From Flavobacteriaceae bacterium (GTDB lineage: Bacteria > Bacteroidota > Bacteroidia > Flavobacteriales > Flavobacteriaceae), in assembly GCA_027081505.1 (NCBI GenBank), contig JALWKK010000102.1:1-64000 (forward strand): a stretch of 64,000 nucleotides of DNA. The letters run 5' to 3'. A program made the translations under genes and the position numbers. Every line of letters begins with the position of its first letter. Positions within the stretch are counted from its first letter, which is position 1. The notes below the pieces were generated by a model, which saw only the letters and a list, made by a program, of their open reading frames with translations, made no database searches and was not told the origin of the DNA. This document shows, in pieces, positions 28,520 through 37,594 of the stretch.

Positions 28520-31303
28520 ATGAAACATTTTTTCCTTTCTGTTATTCTCCTGTGTGTTACTTCGGTAATGGCACAGGAGAATTTTCCTAAAGTTTCTGTG
28601 CAGGCTACAGAAGCTCCAATTAAAGATGTATTATACAAACTCGAAAATTCAACATCCTATAAATTTTATTATATCGAAGATTGGTTAAAAGAGGAGTTAA
28701 TTACAGTTTCCATTAATTCTATTCCATTAAATGAAGCTTTACCTATAATTTTTAACCAAACGAGCCTTAACTATTACATTTCAAAAGATAAAAAAATAAT
28801 ACTAACAAAAAACACATTAATCTATGACCAACTACCCGAAGGTTTTTTTAATGAAATCGATTCTACTTTACCGGTAAAAAAGGAAAAGTATATTGTGGAT
28901 CAAGAAAAACTTGATTTTAATCCAGTTTTTTTTGAAAATAAAAATTCCAATCAAGACATAGAAGTGTCGATTGTCAGAATTGGAAAAGAAAGTAAAAACA
29001 ATTCTCTTAAAACCTACACACTTACAGGTTTTGTTGCAGATGCTAAAACCCAAAACCCAATTTCAAGAGCTACACTAAAAGTTATAGGTAAAAACAGCGG
29101 AAGCGTAACACGAGCAGATGGAACTTTTACCCTTCGGTTACAAGCGGGATTAAACAAAGTCATTATACGCTCTTTAGGTTATAAACCAATACAGAAAAAC
29201 ATTATTATGTTTAGTGATGGTGAGCTAAATGTACTATTAAAAGAAAAAGTTGAAAGTCTGGGACTAGTGGTTATTGATGCCAATAAAGATAAAAACATTA
29301 AAACTGCAAATACAGGTACGGTAGATGTGGATGTTAAAAAAATAAAAAACATACCGCTGGTATTAGGCGAACGAGACATATTTAAAGTGGCTACCACTTT
29401 ACCGGGTATAACTACAGCAGGCGAGGGTTCTTCCGGTTTTAATATTCGTGGAGGAAAAACCGATCAAAATTTAATTCTGTTGGACGGTGGTGTGCTTTAT
29501 AATCCCACACATTTTTTTGGTATTTTTTCGGCTATTAATCCTTTTACAACCTCTAAAGTTACTATTTATAAAGGAAACATACCTTCTGAATTTGGTGGCA
29601 GGCTTTCTTCCGTAATCGATATAGAAACCAAAAACGGTAATGTTTCCAAATTATCGGGAGAAGCTTCAATAGGTCCTGTAACGGGTAATCTTTCTTTGGA
29701 GATTCCTTTGGCAAAAGACAAATCGTCTCTTTTAATTGGAGGTAGAAGTACCTATTCCGATTGGGTTTTAAAGGCAATAGATAACGAAGATTTAAAAAAT
29801 AGTGTAGCAAATTATTACGATGCCATTGTAAAATACCATAATAAAGTTGACGATAATAACACCATCAACCTTACCGGATATTACAGCAAAGATAAATTTA
29901 GCATTACGGCAGATTCTTTATACGGCTTTTCAAACCGGTTACTAACAGCAGAATGGAAGCGCCGGTTTAATGATAAAAACTCGGGTAGTGTTCGAGTTTC
30001 TAACAGTCAATATACTTTTTCTATCGATTATAATGGTAATGCAAACCGAAATTTTAAACTGGGATATAAAAACAATGAAACACAAGTACAAATACAAGCA
30101 CAATACAATCCCAATAAAAAACATTCTTTAACCTACGGTTATTCAGGGAAACTATATTCTATTTTTCCCGGTGAAATTAATCCAAAAGGAAATGCTTCAA
30201 TCGTTACACCGCTTGTTATCGATAGCGAAAAAGCTTTAGAGAATGCTATTTTTATTTCCGACAAGTTTAAAGTAAACAAGCAATTAATGATACATGCCGG
30301 CATACGCTACTCGTATTACTTAGCACTAGGAGAAGGTGTTCAAAGAATTTATAATGCTAATTTGCCAAAAAATCAAAGCACACTAATCGAAACAAAAACC
30401 TTTGGAAATAATGAGGTAATTAAACAATACGGAAACCCCGAAATACGACTGGCAACTCGTTATTTGTTTCCCAACGATCTAGCCGTCAAAGCAGGGTTTA
30501 ATACAACCGTACAATACATTCACTCAATATCAAACAACACCACAGATTCGCCCACAGATACCTGGAAACTATCAGACACAAATATTAAACCTCAAAAAGC
30601 AACACAATATACATTGGGAGTATATAAAAATTATAATGATACTATGTATGAACTAAGTTTGGAAGGTTTTTACAAACGGTTTAAAAATGTTTTGGACTTT
30701 AAAGTAGGCTCGCAATTTTTACTAAATGAAACCTTAGAAACCGAAGTCATTCAAGGAGTTGGAAAAGCCTATGGTGCCGAGTTGTTATTAAAAAAACATC
30801 GCGGAAAGTTTAACGGGTGGATTAGTTATACTTATTCACGTTCGTTTTATAAAATGAAAAGTGATTTTTCTGAAGAAACCATAAACAACGGCAACTATTT
30901 TCCTTCAAATTTTGACAAGCCGCATAACCTGAATATCATTTCTAATTTTAAAATTACAGAACGATTTAGCCTGTCCGGAAATTTTATATACCAAACCGGA
31001 AGACCGGTTACCATACCGGAAGGGAAGTACATCTTTAATAATGCCGAATTTGTAATTTACAGCGATAGAAATGCCTACCGAATTCCCGATTATTATCGGT
31101 TGGATCTAAGTTTAAATATTGAAGGAACCCATAAGATTAAAAAACTCGCACATAGCTTTTGGAACATTTCTGTGTATAATGTTTTAGGGCGTAACAATCC
31201 GTATTCGGTATTTTTTGTTACTGATAATGGTGAAGTAAAAGCCTATCAAAGTTCCATATTTGCCGTACCGGTACCTACCATAACCTATAATTTAAAATTT
31301 TAA
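28520..31303 (+). CDS. TonB-dependent receptor with STN and carboxypeptidase-regulatory domains
   Basis: A 927-residue outer-membrane transporter. The signal peptide (MKHFFLSVILLCVTSVMAQ) leads to an STN-like domain (about 25-100), a CarboxypepD_reg-like domain (about 165-245, from YTLTGFVADAKTQNPISRAT), the plug (about 270-360, with GFNIRGGKTDQNLILLDGG), and a beta-barrel ending in an aromatic-rich strand (TITYNLKF). STN domains can relay signals to an anti-sigma factor, but no sigma/FecR pair is adjacent. The next gene is a DUF4249 lipoprotein, the usual partner of this receptor class. The ligand is unknown. Confidence 0.93.
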   Translation: MKHFFLSVILLCVTSVMAQENFPKVSVQATEAPIKDVLYKLENSTSYKFYYIEDWLKEELITVSINSIPLNEALPIIFNQTSLNYYISKDKKIILTKNTLIYDQLPEGFFNEIDSTLPVKKEKYIVDQEKLDFNPVFFENKNSNQDIEVSIVRIGKESKNNSLKTYTLTGFVADAKTQNPISRATLKVIGKNSGSVTRADGTFTLRLQAGLNKVIIRSLGYKPIQKNIIMFSDGELNVLLKEKVESLGLVVIDANKDKNIKTANTGTVDVDVKKIKNIPLVLGERDIFKVATTLPGITTAGEGSSGFNIRGGKTDQNLILLDGGVLYNPTHFFGIFSAINPFTTSKVTIYKGNIPSEFGGRLSSVIDIETKNGNVSKLSGEASIGPVTGNLSLEIPLAKDKSSLLIGGRSTYSDWVLKAIDNEDLKNSVANYYDAIVKYHNKVDDNNTINLTGYYSKDKFSITADSLYGFSNRLLTAEWKRRFNDKNSGSVRVSNSQYTFSIDYNGNANRNFKLGYKNNETQVQIQAQYNPNKKHSLTYGYSGKLYSIFPGEINPKGNASIVTPLVIDSEKALENAIFISDKFKVNKQLMIHAGIRYSYYLALGEGVQRIYNANLPKNQSTLIETKTFGNNEVIKQYGNPEIRLATRYLFPNDLAVKAGFNTTVQYIHSISNNTTDSPTDTWKLSDTNIKPQKATQYTLGVYKNYNDTMYELSLEGFYKRFKNVLDFKVGSQFLLNETLETEVIQGVGKAYGAELLLKKHRGKFNGWISYTYSRSFYKMKSDFSEETINNGNYFPSNFDKPHNLNIISNFKITERFSLSGNFIYQTGRPVTIPEGKYIFNNAEFVIYSDRNAYRIPDYYRLDLSLNIEGTHKIKKLAHSFWNISVYNVLGRNNPYSVFFVTDNGEVKAYQSSIFAVPVPTITYNLKF

Positions 31304-31304
31304 T

Positions 31305-32522
31305 ATGAAACCAATAACATACCTTGTATTCGGATTGATAGTGTTACTAAGTTTTTCTTGTGTAGAAGAAATAGACTTTGCAACATATACAGAAACTTTT
31401 GAAAGTGCATTGGTAGTGGAAGCTACCATCACAAATGAATATAAACAACAACAAGTAAAACTAAGTCGTACCTATAAAATTGAAGAAGATGGACCCAATC
31501 CCGAAACCGGTGCGCAAGTAACCTTATTGGTAAATGGCTCGCCAATTTCTTTTGTGGAAACAGAAAATGGTATGTATTTATCTGAAACAGCATTTGCCGC
31601 ACAGCATAATGCAGATTACCAATTAAAAGTAATAACTTCCAATGGCAGAAAATATTCATCTACACCTATACAACTAACCCAAGAAACCCAAATAGATAAT
31701 ATTTATGCAGAACGCATTACCAACGAATTTGGTGAGGACGGAATAGCAATACGTATTGATAGTTTTGATCCCACTTCAAACTCCCGTTTTTATAGATACG
31801 AGTATGAAGAAACCTATAAAATAATTGCTCCTTTTTATAGCGGAAGCAAACTTATTGTTACCGGAAACGTATATCCAAACTGCTCGGTACAGTTAGTGAG
31901 TAGAGACGAAGATGTTAGAACTTGTTTTAAAACAGATTTTTCTACCAATATTATTTTAACCTCGACACAAGACTTACAAGAAGATATAGTGGAAGGATTT
32001 CAAGTCTGTTTCTTGAATAAAAACAATTTTAAAATATCTCACCGTTATAGTGTTTTAGTAAAACAATATGTGCAACAACCCGAAGCTTTTCTGTATTATA
32101 GTAAATTAAAAGACATAGCCGAACAAGACAGTAATTTGTTCTCTCAGCTACAACCCGGTTTTTTAAACGGAAATATATTTTCAGAAACCAATACCGAAGA
32201 AAAAGTAGTAGGTTATTTTGAAGTTGCTTCGGTAAGCAAAAAAAGAATATTTTTTAATTATACAGATTTTTATCCAGACGAACCATTGCCGCCTTATGTA
32301 ATTTCGTGTGTTCCTTTTGCTCCAAAATTATCGGTTTCAGGACTTGGAGGCAGTGGACGCTGTGGAGAATTAATAACAAGCCTTGAAGCAGATAGAATCA
32401 CTTTTTGGGATATAAATTCCTTTCCTGAACCCGGAGAAGGACCGTATTTAGTGGTTATAAAAGAATGTGGCGACTGTACGGCTTTGGGCACAAACGAAGT
32501 ACCCGATTTTTGGGTAGAATAA
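31305..32522 (+). CDS. DUF4249-family lipoprotein, partner of the receptor
   Basis: A 405-residue lipoprotein (signal MKPITYLVFGLIVLLSFSC). The mature start FESALVVEATITNE and the IPNxG-type beta-domain match DUF4249, a family regularly encoded right after large TonB receptors in Bacteroidota. It starts 1 nt after the receptor stop. It is probably a surface-exposed accessory to the receptor. Several Cys lie near the C-terminus (CGDCTALG). Function is known only by association. Confidence 0.85.
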   Translation: MKPITYLVFGLIVLLSFSCVEEIDFATYTETFESALVVEATITNEYKQQQVKLSRTYKIEEDGPNPETGAQVTLLVNGSPISFVETENGMYLSETAFAAQHNADYQLKVITSNGRKYSSTPIQLTQETQIDNIYAERITNEFGEDGIAIRIDSFDPTSNSRFYRYEYEETYKIIAPFYSGSKLIVTGNVYPNCSVQLVSRDEDVRTCFKTDFSTNIILTSTQDLQEDIVEGFQVCFLNKNNFKISHRYSVLVKQYVQQPEAFLYYSKLKDIAEQDSNLFSQLQPGFLNGNIFSETNTEEKVVGYFEVASVSKKRIFFNYTDFYPDEPLPPYVISCVPFAPKLSVSGLGGSGRCGELITSLEADRITFWDINSFPEPGEGPYLVVIKECGDCTALGTNEVPDFWVE

Positions 32523-32538
32523 CAGAAAAAAATACACT

Positions 32539-34260
32539 ATGAAGAAACTTATTTACACATTTATCGCAGTATTAATATCTCAATCTGTTTGTTCTCAGAT
32601 AATTGATGGTTTTAGTAGGGTTTCTCCCGAGAAAATTTATGTTCACAAAAACGCTTCGGTATTATTAACCGGTGAGTATTTATATTTTTCTATTTTTTGT
32701 ATAAACACAGAAAACAATGAATTTAGTACTTTTAGTAAAGTAGCTTACATTGATTTGGTTGACCAAAGCAAACAGGTTGTTCTGCACCAAAAAGTGTTGT
32801 TATCACAAGGAACCGGACAAGGAGATTTTTTCATCCCTACAAGTTTAAAATCAGGAAGTTATAAATTAATTGTGTACACCAAGTGGATGCAAAATAATCG
32901 TTCCGAAAAATTTAACCAATCCAATCTTATTATTATCAATCCCTATTTAGCCGTTCAGCCTAATGCAAGCAATGTAATAAACAAAAAGAACAATAAAATA
33001 AGGCTCAATAACACGACATCCTATGGCGTAAAAGTAGCAACCGATAAGAATGTTTACAAAAAACGAGAAAAAGTTTCTTTAAACATACAGCCTATTACAA
33101 AAAGTAACAAACTCTCTAGAATTTCTATTTCAGTAAGACGAATAGATAGTTTGGATTTACTTGTGAATGATACAACTTCAAGTTACAATTTTATTAACAA
33201 AACAAATAACAAAGAGTCTTTGGTAAATCCGTTAAAGTTCTATCCCGAAAATAAAGGAGCTATTTTAGAAGGAAAACTTATAAAAAAAGAAAGCAACGAA
33301 GGTAGTGGCTTTAAAGATATTGCTATCTCGGTACCCGGAAATGTAGATTTTTTTAAAATGGTTAAAACAAATTTTAATGGTGATTTTAGAATCGATTTTA
33401 ATTCTTATTTCGACGGAAACCTTGCATTGTTACAATTAGTTTCCGACAAAAAAGATAAAAAAGACTCCATAGTTTTAACAAAAGATTACAGACCGTCTTA
33501 TAAAAACTTAACTTTTGAAAAATTTTCAATAACACCGAATTTAAAACAGGAATTAATTAACAGAAGTATTTACAACCAAATAGAAAGCAATTATTTTACT
33601 GTAAAACCCGATAGTATTATAACTCCAATACCGCAGAAACCGTTTTATTATAAAGAAAAAGCAATTATTATTAAACTAGATGATTACAGACGATTTGCAA
33701 CACTAAAAGAAACCTTCCTTGAAGTTGTAGACCCCGTTTATGTCAAGAGAATAAACGGCGAAATAACTTTTAATATCAGAAGACCGGAAGATTATTTATA
33801 CGAAAATTTAAAACCACTTGTTTTATTAGATGGTGTTCTCATTCAAGATTATAATTGGTTGTTAAATTTTAATGCGTACAGAGTTGATAATATCCGAATT
33901 ATTAAAAAAAATATCGTGTTGGGTCCCAAAAATTTTAAAGGAATAATCGCAATTGAAACAACAAAAAAAGATGTAGATTTTGCAAAAGAATTACCTGATA
34001 TAATACCTTACAAAATAGAAAAACCTTTATTACCTAAAAAATATTTTCAGCAAAACTACGATACGGCATCAAAAAAACTTGAAAGAATACCGGATTATCG
34101 AATTCAGCTTTTATGGAAACCAAGAATGTACCTTTCCAAATCTGCTGTAACACTACCTTTTTACACTTCAGATAGTGAAGGAACTTATAAAGTTGTTGTT
34201 GAAGGATTTACAAACACAGGAAAACCCATTTCTGCAACCACCTATTTTAAAGTAGAATAA
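32539..34260 (+). CDS. large secreted protein with MG2-like region, end of the receptor operon
   Basis: A 573-residue protein with a signal peptide (MKKLIYTFIAVLISQSVCSQ). The N-terminal part (EKIYVHKNASVLLTGEYLYF, then SGSYKLIVYTKWM) resembles the macroglobulin MG2-type beta domain seen in Bacteroidota proteins encoded near TonB receptors. Those relatives are often longer and may carry a plug-like segment. The C-terminal region (about 430-480, PLVLLDGVLIQDYNWLL) has a faint plug-like look. It follows the DUF4249 gene by 16 nt. Function is unknown; a role in surface assembly or uptake is inferred. Confidence 0.7.
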   Translation: MKKLIYTFIAVLISQSVCSQIIDGFSRVSPEKIYVHKNASVLLTGEYLYFSIFCINTENNEFSTFSKVAYIDLVDQSKQVVLHQKVLLSQGTGQGDFFIPTSLKSGSYKLIVYTKWMQNNRSEKFNQSNLIIINPYLAVQPNASNVINKKNNKIRLNNTTSYGVKVATDKNVYKKREKVSLNIQPITKSNKLSRISISVRRIDSLDLLVNDTTSSYNFINKTNNKESLVNPLKFYPENKGAILEGKLIKKESNEGSGFKDIAISVPGNVDFFKMVKTNFNGDFRIDFNSYFDGNLALLQLVSDKKDKKDSIVLTKDYRPSYKNLTFEKFSITPNLKQELINRSIYNQIESNYFTVKPDSIITPIPQKPFYYKEKAIIIKLDDYRRFATLKETFLEVVDPVYVKRINGEITFNIRRPEDYLYENLKPLVLLDGVLIQDYNWLLNFNAYRVDNIRIIKKNIVLGPKNFKGIIAIETTKKDVDFAKELPDIIPYKIEKPLLPKKYFQQNYDTASKKLERIPDYRIQLLWKPRMYLSKSAVTLPFYTSDSEGTYKVVVEGFTNTGKPISATTYFKVE

Positions 34261-34350
34261 CGCAATTGATGATTTGGGATCGGATATTGGTATTCGAGTC
34301 TGTCTACAACAGATAGATTTTCAACTTGCCTAAAGTATCGAGAATACCGC

Positions 34351-34365
34351 AATTGATGAATTAGG
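34351..34365. repeat. short direct repeat CGCAATTGATGAWTT downstream of the operon
   Basis: ACCGCAATTGATGAATTAGGAT at about 34350 repeats ACGCAATTGATGATTTGGGAT at 34260, 90 bp upstream. Between them GGTATTC (about 34289) can pair with GAATACC just before the second copy. It may be a terminator-like or degenerate repeat element; no gene is visible between 34261 and 34521. Confidence 0.5.
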
Positions 34366-34521
34366 ATTTATAATTTTTTCGATTGAAAACCTAAGATATA
34401 ACACGAAAAATTTAATGAGATTTATCCTGCAATGTTTCAGAAGGAGAAAGTAAGGGCAGCCTTGTAGGTCTGAAATTAGAGTCTTATTAAAAAAATCAAA
34501 AGGTAATCCTAAAACTTTAAA

Positions 34522-35629
34522 TTATAATTCATTTTCGTTTTCTTTTTGTCCGGTCATCATTAAGTAGGCTTTTAAAAATTCGTCGATTTCTCCGTTTAAA
34601 ACCGCTTCGGTGTTTCCGGTTTCGTAGCCTGTGCACACGTCTTTAACCAATTTGTATGGATGAAGAACGTAGTTTCTAATTTGCGAACCCCATTCAATCG
34701 CCATTTTGTTTGATTCTATTTCGTCTCGTTGGGCTTGCCGTTTTCTAAGTTCAATTTCATACAATTGCGATTTAAGCATTTGCATGGCTTTTTCTCTGTT
34801 TTCGAGTTGTGACCTGGTTTCGGAGTTATGAATTACAATTCCGGTAGGATGGTGGGTAAGTATGGCTTTGGTTTCTACTTTATTAACGTTTTGTCCACCG
34901 GCACCACTGCTTCGGGCAAAATCCCAAGAAATATCCGCCGGATTTATTTCAATTTCAATACTATCATCTGCAAGCGGATACACATACACCGACGCAAAAC
35001 TGGTGTGTCGTTTGGCATTGCTGTCGAAGGGAGAAATACGTACCAACCGGTGTACACCGTTTTCACTTTTTAACCAACCAAATGCATACGCACCGTCTAT
35101 TTCAATCGTAACGGTTTTTACACCTGCCACATCGCCCTCTTGATAGTTTAATTCTTTTACTTTAAACCCTCTTTTTTCTGCCCACATTAAGTACATTCGC
35201 ATAAGCATTTGTGCCCAATCGCAACTTTCGGTACCACCTGCACCCGCAGTAATTTGCAATACGGCACTCATCGAATCGCCTTCCTCGCTAAGCATATTCC
35301 TGAACTCTAATGCTTCAATTTGTTCTAATGCGTTATGATACGCTTTTTCAACTTGCTCGGGCGTTCCTTCTCCTTCTTTTAAGTATTCAAAGTAAATCTC
35401 TACTTCTTCGGTATAAGTTTCTGCTTTTTCAAAATCTATTACCCAACTTTTTTTATTTCGAAGCATCTTCATAAAAGCTTCCGCTTCTCTGGGATTGTTC
35501 CAAAAATCGGGATCAAAAGTTTTTTCTTCGTCGTTGCTTATTTCTATTTTTTTTCCGGCAACGTCAAAGATACCTCCTTAACGCATCCAGGCGTTTTTTA
35601 AGATTATTTACTTGGTCAATCGTTATCAT
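34522..35629 (-). CDS. prfB: peptide chain release factor 2, programmed +1 frameshift
   Basis: RF2 releases the peptide at UGA and UAA. The ORF track shows only the downstream part. The real start is ATG 35629: 21 codons (MITIDQVNNLKKRLDALRRYL) reach an in-frame TGA at 35566-35564. After a +1 shift reading continues as DVAGKKIEIS into the main frame. Total length is 368 residues, as expected for RF2. The main frame has the stop-recognition tripeptide SPF in RISPFDSNAKRH and the GGQ loop SSGAGGQNVNKVET. Regulation is autogenous: low RF2 gives more frameshifting and so more RF2. Confidence 0.97.
35563..35578 (-). promoter_or_regulatory. prfB +1 frameshift site
   Basis: The minus strand reads AGGAGGTATCTTTGAC. 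A Shine-Dalgarno-like AGGAGG is followed three bases on by the slippery CTT, stop codon TGA and C. This is the same layout as the E. coli prfB site (AGGGGGTATCTTTGAC), in a genome where genes rarely use Shine-Dalgarno sequences. Confidence 0.97.
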
Positions 35630-35970
35630 AAGCCATTATTATTTGAAGCAAAAATAGAATTTAACAGTGTATCTTAAAATTATTTGCAAGTAAATTTATA
35701 CATTTCGGGAAAATATTTTGATATGAGTAAAAATCTCGCATTACATGTATGTTTATTGAATGTTTTTTTGGTTTCGAAACAAATGATTTAGAATAATTAT
35801 TAAAAATAGATTTTATTATATAATTTTCAACCTTTCGACAGTTATTTTGATGAAAATAACAGGATTGTTTTATGCAATCCGAAAAGAATTATGTATTGCG
35901 AGTCAAGGATATCTCGGATAGAAGTACGATAGGAAGTTTACAATGTTTAAACAATTAAAAAATACACAAA
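35630..35970. other. 341-nt divergent region between prfB and threonine aldolase
   Basis: Two adjacent hairpins are visible: GTTATTTT-GATG-AAAATAAC (35841-35860) and GGATTG-TTTTATG-CAATCC (35862-35880). A 28-codon reading (35872-35958, starting MQSEKNYVLRVKD) ends 12 nt before the threonine aldolase ATG. It is not rich in threonine or glycine, so it is not an obvious attenuator peptide. Confidence 0.55.
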
Positions 35971-36996
35971 ATGATTATAGATTTACGAAGCGATACCGTT
36001 ACAAAACCAACTCCTAAAATGATGGAAGCCATTTTAAAAGCCAAAGTAGGTGATGATGTCTTTGGAGAAGACCCAACCGTTACTAAACTTGAGCATTATA
36101 TGGCAAAATTATTCGGGATGGATACTGCGGTTTATTTCCCCACCGGAAGTATGGCAAATCAAGCTGCAATTAAACTTCATACCCAACCGGGAGACGAATT
36201 AATATGCGATATATGGGCACATGTGTATAATTTTGAAGCAGGCGGAGCTTCTTTTAACAGTGGTGTTTCTTGTAAACTCATTCAGGGTAATAGAGGTATG
36301 ATAACTGCAGAACAAGTTGAAGAAAGTATCAATCCACCCGACTTTTATCACAGTCCGCTAACTTCTTTGGTTTGTTTAGAAAACACCACCAATAAAGGAG
36401 GAGGAGCCTGTTATGATTTTAATGAAATACTTAAAATTAGAGAAGTTTGTAATAAACATAACTTAGGTTTTCATTTAGATGGTGCCAGATTAATGAATGC
36501 CATTGTAGCAAAGGGACATACCCCAAAACAATATGGCGAAGTGTTTGACACCATATCGGTTTGTTTAAGCAAAGGACTGGGCGCTCCAATAGGTACTGTG
36601 TTAATGGGAAATAATGTAATAATGAAAAAAGCCAGAAGAATAAGAAAGGTTTTTGGAGGTGCTATGCGACAAATCGGATTTATGGCAGCCGCCGGTTTTT
36701 ACGGAATAACAAATAATGTTGAACGCCTGCAAGAAGATCATCAAAAAGCGAAAGAAATAGAAGAAACTTTAAAAGAACAAATGTATGTAAGAAGAGTAGA
36801 ACCGGTAGAAACCAATATTGTTATTTTTTATTTAAAAGAAAGCATATCGCAAGAATTATTTTTAAGTAAAATGAGTGATTTAGGTGTAAAAATAAGCAAT
36901 ATAGGGCAAGGTAAATTGCGATTGGTAACACATCTGGATTATACACCGGAAAAGCACAAAAGATTTTTGGAAATAATAAATTCTGTTAAGCTATAA
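35971..36996 (+). CDS. ltaE: low-specificity L-threonine aldolase
   Basis: A PLP enzyme that cleaves L-threonine/allo-threonine to glycine and acetaldehyde. The 341-residue fold-type I protein begins MIIDLRSDTVTKPTPKM and has GDDVFGEDPTV. The PLP-binding Lys is in SVCLSKGLGAPIGT, and LDGARLMNA carries the PLP Asp. A strong bidirectional terminator follows. Confidence 0.94.
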   Translation: MIIDLRSDTVTKPTPKMMEAILKAKVGDDVFGEDPTVTKLEHYMAKLFGMDTAVYFPTGSMANQAAIKLHTQPGDELICDIWAHVYNFEAGGASFNSGVSCKLIQGNRGMITAEQVEESINPPDFYHSPLTSLVCLENTTNKGGGACYDFNEILKIREVCNKHNLGFHLDGARLMNAIVAKGHTPKQYGEVFDTISVCLSKGLGAPIGTVLMGNNVIMKKARRIRKVFGGAMRQIGFMAAAGFYGITNNVERLQEDHQKAKEIEETLKEQMYVRRVEPVETNIVIFYLKESISQELFLSKMSDLGVKISNIGQGKLRLVTHLDYTPEKHKRFLEIINSVKL

Positions 36997-37000
36997 CACA

Positions 37001-37025
37001 AAAGGTCGCCCGCTGGGCGACCTTT
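37001..37025. terminator. bidirectional terminator between threonine aldolase and the YegP-like gene
   Basis: AAAGGTCGCCC-GCT-GGGCGACCTTT is a perfect 11-bp GC-rich stem lying between two convergent genes. T residues follow the plus-strand arm. Confidence 0.9.
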
Positions 37026-37047
37026 GCATTTTTAAACAATGGGTTAA

Positions 37048-37371
37048 TTAAGCCTCTATTTCTTTAACTTCAGCTCCCGGAGCATTTTCTTTAACAGACC
37101 TTATACCGTTTTCCATACCGGATTCCCCGGCATACATTTGGCTTGAACCAATGATTTGTCCATTTGTTGACTTTAAATTAAAGTAATGTTTGCCGTTTTT
37201 TGCTATTTTGCGTTCCCAGCAGTTGTCGTCACCGCAATTTTTCTTTACAGATTCAATCCCGTTAAGCGCACCGCTTTTGCTTGCGTACATCTGACTGGAT
37301 AAAATTACCTGACCGTTTTTTGCCTTAAGTACAAAGTGGTACTTATCGTCTTTTTGTTTTAATTCGAACAT
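37048..37371 (-). CDS. YegP/DUF1508-family protein, two tandem repeats
   Basis: From ATG 37371 (MFELKQKDDKYHFVLKAKNG) this is a 107-residue protein made of two DUF1508 units. Each carries a GQxIxSSQMYxxxSGxxNGIxSVK core (GQVILSSQMYAS and GQIIGSSQMYAG). The track start 41 codons upstream adds a hydrophobic AT-rich tail unlike the family, so I reject it. The fold is known but the role is not established; it is likely a small cytosolic protein. The gene has its own terminator. Confidence 0.88.
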   Translation of the reverse strand: MFELKQKDDKYHFVLKAKNGQVILSSQMYASKSGALNGIESVKKNCGDDNCWERKIAKNGKHYFNLKSTNGQIIGSSQMYAGESGMENGIRSVKENAPGAEVKEIEA

Positions 37372-37594
37372 ATTTTTGAGTTTAAAATTATACTTTTTTT
37401 CAGAGTATAAATATCTGAAAAAAAAATAACATACAAAAACAATGTGAAAAGTATGAAATATATAAAACAATGCACTTTGTCGATATTTTATCACAGATTA
37501 ACGAAAAAGGTCTTTATTAATTAATCTTTTATTAAAATAAATTTTGTATATTAGTACTTTCGCAAAGTAAAATTTAAACAAAACATCAACGATT

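Noticed and set aside
37372-37494. Hydrophobic N-terminal extension of the YegP-like protein
   Set aside because: It is AT-rich upstream sequence read by chance; DUF1508 proteins begin at the MFELKQKD position.
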